A DNA stretch of 64,000 nt from the NCBI GenBank assembly GCA_019054805.1, contig JAHQIY010000002.1:7006001-7070000 (forward strand). Direction: 5' to 3'. The notes beneath the pieces were generated by a model that did no database searches, was not told the origin of the DNA, and saw nothing but the letters and a program-made list of their open reading frames with translations. A program made the translations under genes and the position numbers. Origin of the DNA: Brachionus manjavacas. Lineage: Eukaryota > Rotifera > Eurotatoria > Ploima > Brachionidae. Positions 1 through 9,438 of the stretch are shown here, one piece after another. Numbering within the stretch: position 1 is the stretch's first letter; each line of letters begins with the position of its first letter.

Positions 1-58
1 GTTAAGCGTCTGAATTTTATTATGTCAAAGAGCTATCCATGTCTGTAGTATGTCTGAT
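1..58. repeat. 58-bp direct repeat, left copy (apparent target-site duplication)
   Basis: These 58 bases are identical to 2991-3048. The two copies bracket a plus-strand LINE. The right copy reads on into the 3' part of a minus-strand LINE, so the simplest reading is a duplication of the target created when the plus-strand element inserted. The window edge hides what lies further left. Confidence 0.75.
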
Positions 59-2990
59 GACGAAGGCAAAAAGAGGTAAATTTCTGAAAAAAAAGAATTG
101 GTGGAGTGACGAGCTGACAGAAATACACGCTAGCAAGAAAGCTGCGTTTGTGCGATATATGACGAGCGGTTACACTTGTCGGCAATCTCACCAACAAGTG
201 ATCCAGCTTAGACGCGACATAAGAAGAGTAAAAGAAGAAATCAAGCAACCTTAAGAGACCACAACACATGCAAACACTACAACCTGTTCAAAAATAACAG
301 AAATGCATTCAGGAACACAGTTAAAAAAGCACAAAACCATAACGTAATACCATCGGCCACAATTGACGAACTATACAGTGAATATCAACAATTATTCAAT
401 GTGAAAATAAGCGACAATGCTGAAAACGAGGACATTGAGGCAAGAGTCGCCGAGTACGCGTTAAAATTAGAAAGTAGATCAACACCACTAGAATACAACA
501 TCGACAAGAATTCAGTGGCCGAAATCGTGCGCAACCTATCAAACGGAAAAGCTGTTGGGTTTGGGGAGACGTCTTTCGAAATGTACAAATATGGAGCCTG
601 TCCGGCTATGATAGACATGACGAGTACCGTATTAGAAGCCATGATACGATATCAAACAATTCCACACTTGTTTAATATCGGTCTAATTAAACCACTAGTA
701 AATGATAACGCTAAGTGCACAGGAGACCTAAACAATCTGCGACCGATCACCATTTCGGACTCGATTAGCACAATATATGAGAAGCTTCTTCTCAAGGAGA
801 TCGAGAAATACCACACAAATAGTGACAAACAATTCGGGTTTAAGAGCAAAAGTTCTTGTGGACACGCTGTCTTTGCCATTAGGGAAGCAATAATCTCAAG
901 AAAAACTAAAAATAAGAAAACATACATTTGTGTTATCGATGCGTCAAAGGCTTTTGACAAAGTCAATCGAACATACTTGTGGCACAAAATTATCGACAAA
1001 CTTCCGGATCACTTGACGAGAGCGATTATGGTTTACTATGATAAATCGCTTGCCATGGTCATCAATAATGGCGAATACTCGCGACTGTTTAAAACGACGA
1101 TTGGAGTTAAGCAAGGTTGCCCACTGTCGCCTTGATTATTTGCAATTTACCTAGAGGATTTAGTTGAATCAATTGATCAACTAAACCTCGGAGTCAAGGT
1201 GGGAAAAATGCTCATCAATATCGTACTCTACGCGGACGACATACTGCTTATGGCTGAGAGTTCAGACGATTTGCAAACACTGACGAATACATTGATGGAT
1301 TTTGGCGAAAAATGGCAGATCAAATATAACTCGAGTAAGACTGTTCTTATGGCATTTGGAATGCAAAAAAAAGACAAGAACAAAGCAATCAAAGTTGAAT
1401 TTGAGAAGCAACAAATTAAACGAGTAAACACGGTGAAATATTTAGGTGTACAAATAAATGATCAATTGTCGAACTCGTCACACTTAGATAATAGAAGAAT
1501 GAGCACATTTGCGACATTGGGTGCCATTAAAAAAAGTATCCTTAACCAGAACACTAAAACCGATCTAAAGGTACATCTTTACAAAACATGTTGTCGCCCT
1601 GTTTTGTATTACGGTGTCGATTGTTTGCCACTAAATACCTCGGAAGCAAACACAATGCAAAAAGTCGAATCAAACACTATAAAAAGTCTGGTTGGGGTGA
1701 GAAGATGAAAGCGGAGTACTTGGTTCTAAGCCGCGCTAGGCTTAAATAAGGTAAATGAGAGATTGGCCGTCCTAAAAAATGGGTACTACCGCAATCTGAT
1801 CGAGAACAAGTACACGCGGAAAATAATCGAACAAGTAATCGAGCAATCGAAAAATAAAAGCAGAGGTATTAACAAGAAATCAATAGTCGCTGAGATGGTA
1901 AATAAGCACAAGAGTAATGATATCGAACAAATATACACATCGAGTCAGAAAGCAACTAAAGAGATAGATGGGAAATTTAAATTACTTATTGGAACTGAAG
2001 AGGTTGAAAACACTGTAAATTTATTAAATATAGGTCAAGAAGCAAGCGACGAGCTAAATGAGTTCCTAAGCGTAAATTATCAATTTCTCAGCATAAATTT
2101 CTTAATTTTCTTACTCATATTTAATCAAAAGTAACAAAGTGAATATTTGAACTAATCATTTTTATGAATTCTTAATTTTATAGATAAAATAATAAGAATC
2201 AAATGTAAGAATCAAACTCTTAATTTTTAATTATTTTATAGATTTTTACTTTTTTATCTTATGTAATTCTGCCTATCTGGCTTAAATCAAATAAATGATA
2301 AATTTTAATAATAGACTTACGGTTAATATTGGAAGAAACTGAAGTTGACTCGACTTGTAATTTTAAAATAAATAATAAGATAATCGAAACTTTTTTTTTT
2401 TTTTTTTTTTTTTTCATATCGTTTCATAATTTTTTTTTTTTGTCTTACATATTTTCTTTTTTGTCCATGGGACTTTTACTTTTACTAATTCATAACAATT
2501 TTTCATCGTCGTTTGGCGTTAATTGAAATAAATAAATAAATAAATAGTCTTTGATTAATTCAATAATTAGTGTATTTTTGAACTAATACTATTTTTCAGA
2601 TATTTTATAAATAGTTTATTTAGACGAACTTCAATTCACCTAAAAAATTTACCTTAAGATCCGATCGAGTGACTTGAGGAAAAAAATTATAACTTTACTC
2701 AATTGAAATATTTTGTAGAACTTGAAGCCTAGAGAGGTTGGTCTTTGAGACTAGAGAGGAAATGAAAAAACTATAATCAATAATAGAGCCAATTAATGAT
2801 TTATTTTATTTTATTTATACCTAATGCTAAGGCCGTTTCCGACCACGATGCAGTGTGCTGTAAAATAAAGCGCAGCTGCAATGTGAAATTAAATACAAAA
2901 ATTAGGAGAATTAGTTCAGTTCATTATAAAAACGAGTAAGAGAGATAAAATACATATTAAGAGAAATAAATTAGTTTTAGGCTTATTTAT
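59..2990 (+). mobile_element. 5'-truncated non-LTR retrotransposon (LINE), plus strand
   Basis: The element lies between two identical 58-bp repeats. It begins inside the linker between endonuclease and reverse transcriptase (residues reading KKKNWWSDELTEIHASKK near 108-160), has the RT domain at about 300-2130, and ends in an AT-rich 3' region. That region includes poly-T tracts at 2390-2440 and an AAAT run near 2525-2547. No endonuclease domain and no ORF1 are present, so it is a dead-on-arrival copy. The stretch 2135-2990 has no further reading frame. Part of it (about 2825-2990) is less AT-rich and could be a separate short insertion. Confidence 0.75.
256..2134 (+). pseudogene. LINE reverse transcriptase remnant
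   Basis: Domain A (CVIDASKAFDKVNR), the GVKQGCPLSP box and the YADD catalytic box (LYADDILLMAESSDD, near 1225-1270) are read in one frame from about 281 to 2134. They are interrupted by an in-frame TGA at 1133-1135 immediately after the CPLSP box, a TGA at 1706-1708 and further stops near 1727. The first segment (39-254) is in another frame, so a frameshift lies near 250. The enzyme would reverse-transcribe the element's RNA at a nicked target, but this copy cannot make it. The sequence is closely related to the minus-strand element at 2991-4085, for example in YIC-IDA-KAFDKVNR. Confidence 0.8.
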
Positions 2991-3048
2991 GTTAAGCGTC
3001 TGAATTTTATTATGTCAAAGAGCTATCCATGTCTGTAGTATGTCTGAT
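2991..3048. repeat. 58-bp direct repeat, right copy
   Basis: Identical to 1-58. On the minus strand it continues the reading frame of the LINE at 3015-3206 (ending ...ILQTWIAL), so this is original host sequence and the left copy is the duplicate. Confidence 0.75.
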
Positions 3049-4085
3049 CTATTTTTTAGTCCTAATGTATTACGTATGTCCGTAACTGTTGCGTTATTAG
3101 ATCTATTGGCTTTCAATTCGGCTTTTAATTTATATTTTTGGATATAACATGACTCTAGTAGGCTGTGGGGGTCAGATTGTGTAATTTCTATCTGTTCACG
3201 GGTCAAGTCTTCGGTGACGCGCTGCCGATTATTGATTTGGTTATGGGGTTTTGGCTAAGTCGTTTGAAAAGGTCGCATTTTATCTGTTCATTTCGCTATT
3301 GAGTTGGTTCAATAATGAGAGCATACATAAGATCGATTGTTCTACAGCGAGTCGGGACATCAGTCATCATCTTAATCAGATTTCCTTCAATTCTTTTTAT
3401 CTTGTACTTATCACCTTTGTTGAGATGGAAATTTTCGAGTCCATAGAAGAGAGTTGGTCTTGATCTTCTCTCTTGTATGCTTCGACTGACTTTGGAGTTG
3501 AATACCATAACGTTAGTTTTATTTAGATTGTATTTGATTTGTTTGTAATTGGTCTCCATATTCTTCTACCTGCATTATTTGGGTTTGTAGGTCTAGTTTT
3601 GTCGTGCTCAATTGAAGTATGTCATCCGCGTATAATTATATCCATTTTATTGTTGTGTTGCTCTAGTCTTACTTCGAGTTGCTCAATTTTTGCGATTAAG
3701 TCATCAATATATATCGAAAAAAGCTTGGGTGATATGATACCACCTTATCGTACCCCAAGACTAGTTTTGAACAATTTGGAGAATTCATTGCCATTTTGTA
3801 CTAACATTAGCGACTCGTAATATTTTATTGTTGCCATGATGAGTGCCGGGTCTATTCCTTTGGAGATCATTTTTGCCCATAGGTTTTTTCGATTGACTTT
3901 GTCGAATGCTTTGGTGGCGTCGATGGCGCATATGTAGAGGCGTTTTTGGAAGAAGTTGCCGCAACGCAGCAACTCAGACTGAGTTTAGTAGCTTGTTTGA
4001 GCAGATAGATGGCGTGACTACATGAGGACCTTTTTTTAAAGCTAAACTGTTTACTATGGCATTTGTATTGACTATCGATCCTGGA
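2991..4085 (-). pseudogene. Decayed minus-strand LINE reverse transcriptase
   Basis: Read right to left, the remnant shows the pre-domain-A segment (KQFSFKKRSSCSHAIYLL, frame open near 4060-3980), domain A (CAIDATKAFDKVNRKNLW, near 3940), the GVR box near 3745, the YADD box near 3640 in another frame, and C-terminal parts at 3559-3296 and 3206-3015. The frame is lost between 3972 and 3745, again around YADD and again near 3250, so no protein can be made. It is the target into which the plus-strand LINE at 59-2990 inserted. The upstream boundary near 4085 is where similarity to the related element stops. Confidence 0.75.
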
Positions 4086-4458
4086 TAAAAGTACAGTAGT
4101 GTTCCAGTCTACACCTAAAAATCTTTTAATTCGAGCTTACCGAAAAACATTGTCTTATAGAAAGAAGGAAAATTAGAAGACTTTTCCAAAAAAAAAAAGA
4201 GGTCCTTCTTTAAAGTTAACTTTTAATAAGCTTACATCTGAATAAGTCCAGATCCAAGAAATATTCAAAACAAATACCATCATTACTCAAAGATGGTATT
4301 GAGGGCACTATAAAATATTATAGTTAATTTTTTTATAGAAAAAGACAATTTTTTTGTCGAAATGTTTTATAAAAAATTAATCCATAGAAATTATTATATT
4401 TCAATTTTTTTGCATTGTTTTACAAATGATACAATGGATAAAAATCCTAAAAAATTTA

Positions 4459-4668
4459 AATGTTAATACAAATTATCAATCTTGAGCTTGGCATAAGTCT
4501 CTTTCGCAAGATGCTGGATCACATCCAAATGTAAATAAGTTGGCTTAATATTTGAAAAATGAGCAGCATCTAACAGATGTACTAATTGAACAAATTAATA
4601 GCGGCATAGTTTATCCACGTGAAAAATCCGAAATTAAAAAAGATAATGAAAATAATGTCTTTATTTAG
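4459..4668 (+). pseudogene. MULE-type transposase C-terminal remnant
   Basis: One frame reads NTNYQS, stop, AWHKSLSQDAGSHPNVNKLA, stop, YLKNEQHLTDVLIEQINSG, then a terminal stop at 4666-4668. The pattern 'AWH...HPN....LK.EQ.LT...IEQ' is what I recall from the C-terminal part of MULE-like transposases in invertebrate genomes. Two internal stops, and no recognisable catalytic domain upstream in 4090-4458, show that it is a fossil. The family call is from memory of the motif only. Confidence 0.5.
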
Positions 4669-4674
4669 TGTTTA

Positions 4675-4870
4675 CAATAAAGAAAAATTAGCAAATTTTT
4701 TTGATAGATTAATTCTTGTTTTAAAATAATTAATTATTTAATTGATTTTTTTTTCTATAATTACGACTTTTATTCTATAATTGGCTTTAGCTCGGTACAG
4801 TTAAAAAATAAATAATAATAATAAATAAATATTAATAATAAATAAATATTAATAATAATTAATATTAATA
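4675..4870 (+). mobile_element. LINE 3'-end fragment with AAATA-type tail
   Basis: The string AGCTCGGTACAG near 4791-4802, followed by A-rich AAATAATAAT repeats, is also found at 41059-41090 next to another (AAAT)n tail. It is therefore the conserved 3' terminus of a LINE family. No coding sequence is attached. Confidence 0.5.
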
Positions 4871-4974
4871 ATAATTAATACAGGTAAATTTCGATAATAT
4901 TTTTCAATAAAATGAGTTTCTATAGAACTTTTCTATTAAAAAATTTTCTATAGAATGAAAAAATCCCGTATTGA

Positions 4975-6840
4975 GTTTAATACAGATATAGATAAAGGAA
5001 AAATCTTTGGAAAGATCTTAGCATCAATCAAAGGTTTTTTTTGAAATATCACAAACCAATACAGACTTCTTAATAAATAAGGTACAAAATAACTTAAACG
5101 AGCCTATTACCCTTGTGGAAATAACAAATGCTTTTAAAAAATCAAAAGAAGAAGCAGGTTCAGGATTAGATCAAATCAATGATTTACCCAAAGAGACTTT
5201 TTGAATTGAACTAAGTATTTTTTTAACAAGAGTTTAGAACTAGGCCAAGTGCCAAAATCTTTGAAATAGCAGGTATAACCATGATACACAAAAAAACATT
5301 TCCCAGTGAGGACCCTAACAAATAACGTCCAATTAGTATAACAAGTTGCCTTGAACTTATCATCTTCACTAGAATATATAATTTTCTTGAAAACAAAAGT
5401 CTACTTATGTAATGTTTACATTATTACCTTTAAGCCCGTCTATCCGAGCAATTGCAGCAGCTATTTATGATTCTTGTTAACTTAAACGCTCATGGTTAAG
5501 TTAATCACTTTTCCAATGATATCGACAAAGATGTCGCTATATCACATACTTATTCATGAACAATCAGGACTTAGAAAACAAAGACGCACTGCAGATAACC
5601 TTTACTTTCTTATTCAAAAAGTTGCAGAATTCTTTAATAGAAAGAAGAAGATCTGTTGCCTATATTTTGACATTTCTAAAGCTTTCAAAAGAGTGAGACA
5701 TGAAGGACTAATTTACAAGCTAATAAAAACTAATCTATCTCCTTATCTTATCTATTGGAAAAGATCGTTTCTGCATTTAAGATCTTTTAAAGTAAATATA
5801 AATGGTCATCTAAGTGATCATAACTCTATTAAAGCAGGATTTCCACAAGGATTAGTAATCAGTCCACCTATTAAGCATTTTGATAAATGAAATATCGAAA
5901 AGAAACAAAACAAACTGCCAATACTCTCTTCTTTTTGAAGATGATTTAGCTACTTTTTTTACTTTTAAAAATATAGAAAATCTTGAAAAAGTGATTGATA
6001 AGTATCTAAAAGAAGTTGAAATATGGCTTTTCAAATGGAAAGTGTAAAATTTCGATTGAGAAGTCATGTTAAATGATCTTCGAGAAAAAAAAAACTAATG
6101 TTAAAATTAATCTTGATCTTAAATTAATAACAGAAATTTAAATAAAGAGGAAAAAGTCAAATTCTTAGGAATCAAATTAGACTCAAAACTTACATTTAGT
6201 CCAATCGTGGATGAATTAAAAGAGCGCTGTAATTCAAGGCTTAACCTAATAAAATATTTCTTAAATAGAAAACGGGTTCTAAAACCAAAAACATTAGGTT
6301 ATCTTTTCAAATCCTTAATAGGATCAATTCTGGATTATTATTATTTCCTTGTTTAAAATTCATTCTCAGAAACTAACAAAAAAATTCAAGTTATTCAAAA
6401 TTCAACAGTTCGATCTATTTTGAGGATGAAATATGATACCCTCTCCAATATTATGCACCAAGAAGCCTTCAATAAACTAAAACTACTAACAGTCTTAAAT
6501 CGACTTTTTGAGTTGAGTGAGAGATATGTGAGGGTAGGATCGAGTAATTCTGTACCACTGGTCGTCAGACTGTTGGAAGAAAATAGAGAAGGTCTCGCAT
6601 TAAGATTTATCGGATATCCAACTCCATTGTGTAATTGCTACCTAGTAATTTCTTCCTTTTTTCCTGAACTATCAAATATTTAAACATGTCTTACCTCTAA
6701 TTATTTCAACAAATCGTTTTTAATTTTCTTTAGACTTATTTATCCTTAATTTTTACCTTTTTTTTATTTATTTTATCTTATTTAAATTTATTTTAAATTT
6801 TTTATATTCTGGAGGAGCTAACAAATAAATAAATAAATTA
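4975..6840 (+). mobile_element. Degenerate LINE with reverse transcriptase
   Basis: Fragments in the correct order are visible in changing frames. They are an RT-upstream segment near 5070-5205 (VEITNAFKKSKEEAGSGLDQ), domain A with FDISKAF at 5492-5890, a 'GFPQGLVISP' box, a YADD-equivalent near 5935 in another frame, and C-terminal segments at 6130-6683 ending ALRFIGYPTPLCNCY. The 3' end carries GGAGCTAAC followed by (AAAT)n at 6820-6838. At least six stops or frameshifts separate the parts. A second copy of the same family lies on the minus strand at 52778-52992 and 56615-56915, and a 3' fragment lies at 40930-41092. Confidence 0.75.
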
Positions 6841-7166
6841 TCTTAAAAAAAGAAAAAAAAAGTCTATAATATTCTAAAATAAACGAAAGATTTTCATAAA
6901 TTGACTTGAAGCTATCTAATGAATAATCCTTGATAATTTCTTGACATCTTTCATGAAAAGATATTTTAAAAAATAATAGTAAATAATGGCTATTGCTAGT
7001 TAAATACAAAAATTAAAAATCTCAAAATCAAGATGTTGATGGATTCAGTAAATGGTACTTTAATGTCAAATTTAAGTAAGAGATCAAGATCAAAAGATCA
7101 AAATAAAAATGTTATATTTTATTATAATAATAAGGAAAAAAAAATTTTCCATGCAATTATTTTAAA
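6841..7166. other. AT-rich spacer
   Basis: Nothing beyond simple AT-rich sequence is seen. A 63-codon minus-strand frame here (6818-7009) is low-complexity and is not believed. Confidence 0.5.
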
Positions 7167-7522
7167 GGGGTTGTGAAGTTCGTTTCAATTCGACCATTTC
7201 AATTCAGAAAAACTTGAATAACTTTTTTACTAAAAGAGATAATTCAGTTCTGTAAAATGCTTAATTATAAGCAAATTTGCTTAATGCTGTAAAAAAAGTC
7301 TGCAAAATACTCTGCAATTTTCTGCATTTTGCAGTCCATTAAAAAATATTCCAATCAAGCGTGCAATTACATTGCAGAGTTTTTGCAGACATATATTTTT
7401 GGATTAAGCAAAGTTGCTTAACCATTAAGCATTTTACAGAACTAAATTATCTCTTTTAGTAAAAAAGTTATTCAAGTTTTTCTGAATTGAAATGATCGAA
7501 TTGAAACGAACTTCACAACCCC
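7167..7522. mobile_element. Palindromic MITE / foldback element, 356 bp
   Basis: The left arm starts GGGGTTGTGAAGTTCGTTTC and the right arm ends in its reverse complement. About 119 bp pair with only a handful of mismatches, and the inner part (GTCTGCAAAA...CTCTGCAAT) also pairs, so nearly the whole element can fold into one hairpin. It has no coding capacity. The flanks (TATTTTAAA / TATTTTAC) suggest but do not prove a short target duplication. A diverged relative lies at 52248-52537. Confidence 0.8.
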
Positions 7523-7796
7523 TATTTTACATGTCATGTCAAGTTTATTTTCATTTATAAAATTTTAAAATATATCTTTTCATTGAACTTTAATAGGTTT
7601 AAAGTTTTTAATTGAAAATTGGTTAAAGACAAAAAAATTTGATATTTAAAATTTGTAATTTTTTAAATGGAAAAATAAAATTTTAATCAATGAATATAAA
7701 ATTTATAAAGTTTAATTATTAAATTAACTTAACGTAATTTTTTAAATTGTTGATTGTTTTTACTAAATAAAGTAGAGATCAATCATTTTGATGTTA

Positions 7797-8072
7797 CCGT
7801 ATTTCCTCAAATAGAAGTAACCACAAATAGAAGAAACTTGCTTGTATTTCAGTCAAAAATTTTCTTTATTTGAATTATTTTTCGAGAGAATATGTGTCTT
7901 GTTTAAAAGAAAATTTATGAATCATCTCTCATGTAAAACATGCATTTTTCTAGTTTTTAATAGAAGAAAAAAATCCATTAATTTCTTTTAATTGAGTCAC
8001 ATTTTGGGAGTGAAAAATTTTCGAATAGAAGAAATCCTTTGTTGACCGAACTTTCTTCTATTTGAGCATACG
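7797..8072. mobile_element. Candidate short inverted-repeat element
   Basis: The left end reads CCGTATTTCCTCAAATAGAAG and the right end is CTTCTATTTGAGCATACG, which is its reverse complement except for a short interruption. The interior is AT-rich, contains further AATAGAAGAAA motifs and has no reading frame. It abuts the 5' end of the LINE at 8073. No target duplication was identified. Confidence 0.45.
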
Positions 8073-9050
8073 CCACGCGCTTTCCGAGTGGTCAAACACG
8101 TGGCGTATGCTCTTCAACGTGAGCAAATGCAAGGCGATGGAATTCAGTAGGTCCGACAGGAACATTTACGCCTAATCCTATCTACTGATAGGGGATGACG
8201 GGTCCAGGAGCGCACTAGCTTTCGTCGACACAGAAAAGGATCTGGGCGTCACGTTTTCACGTAACTTGAAAATTTCTTTTCACATTAAAAATCAGGTGAA
8301 TAGAGCTACAGGAATTCTCGGCCAGTTGAAAAGATCATTTAGATATTGGACCATAGATACTTACAGGACCCTCTATTGTGCCTACGTAAGACCCCACATG
8401 GAATATGCCGCTGTTGTCTCCCCTCCCCTAGCAAGAAAGACGCAAAGATACTCGAGCAGGTGCAGAAAAAGGCCACCAAACTAGTGCCCCGCATTAGAAA
8501 CTGGCGCTACGAAGACCGTCTAGCCGTCCTTAGACTAACTCCACTTAATGAGCGCCGTGTTCGTGGAGACCTGATACAGATGTTCAAACTCACCAAAAGC
8601 ATCAACGAAGTGAGCTGGGTGAACCCCCCGGTTCCCGCAAGTTCACTATCCCAACCCGGACCCGCCAGAGATATCAGAGTTCATGCAAGAAGATTGACTG
8701 GCCAGGCTTCCATCAAATGTCTACAACGGGCAAACACATTCACCAACAGGATAGTCAACGAGTGGAACGCCTTGCCAGTTACAGTGACAGACGCCGACTC
8801 CGTCATTAAGTTCAAGAATGGATACGATGCATTCCGGTCTAGTCAACAATCCTGAAAATGAACATTTATATATAAAATTTTTCTCTTACATCTTTTTCTA
8901 TCGAGAATGTTAACTCTTTTTTTGACTTTAAAATTTTAAACAGGATTTCTTTTTTCAGTACTTTCTATGTGTTATGTGCAAGGAGCTACCAGGGGTGACC
9001 TCCTAGTAGGTCATCTCCGCAAGCTAGTCTTGCTGTAGCTTATTAAATGA
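8073..9050 (+). mobile_element. 5'-truncated LINE (jockey/CR1-like C-terminal half)
   Basis: This is less AT-rich than anything nearby. The frame starts ALSEWSNTWRMLFNVSKCKA (near 8077), continues through DLGVTFSRNLKISFHIKNQV to YVRPHMEYAAVVS in 8266-8484, and then shifts to the frame of 8346-8855 (ILEQVQKKATKLVPRIRNW...RRVRGDLIQMFKL) ending at the stop at 8855. An in-frame stop also lies near 8175. These are the thumb and C-terminal region downstream of the RT active site. The 3' UTR ends near 9050 with an imperfect hairpin (CTACCAGGGGTGACCTCCTAG). The one clear frameshift is at about 8420-8440. Confidence 0.8.
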
Positions 9051-9438
9051 TCGTTTTGATTTTAAAATTTGATCTAAAACTTCAATTTGCCTACTTTAAT
9101 AAACTATTAATCAAAAATTTTATATTTTAGAATATTAAAGTTGAAAAATTGAAATTTAACATTTTAATAAGATTAAAAAATTGTAAAATCTTCTGAGAAG
9201 AAGAATAATATATAATCAAGTAAAAGCTAGTAACATTACGGAAAAAATCGGTAAATAAAAAAAGCAAAATATTGTAAATTATTTTTATTTTATTTTAAAA
9301 ATTATATATGAAATATGTTTATAAATTAGTGATTTTTTGGTTTGCTAAAATTAAATTAAATTAATTTATTCGCTCAATTTAGGATTTTAACCAAAAGATT
9401 TTATTTTTTTAATTTCCCATGCTCTTTACTATTAAAGA
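9051..9438. other. AT-rich spacer downstream of the fucosyltransferase gene
   Basis: No reading frame or repeat was recognised. It probably includes the 3' UTR of the minus-strand gene that ends at 9439. Confidence 0.4.

Noticed and set aside
1-3048. 58-bp direct repeats as LTRs of a retrovirus-like element
   Set aside because: Far too short for LTRs, the enclosed RT is of LINE type, and the repeat is part of the host minus-strand element.
3251-3463. Plus-strand 70-codon frame
   Set aside because: Antisense shadow of the minus-strand LINE coding sequence.
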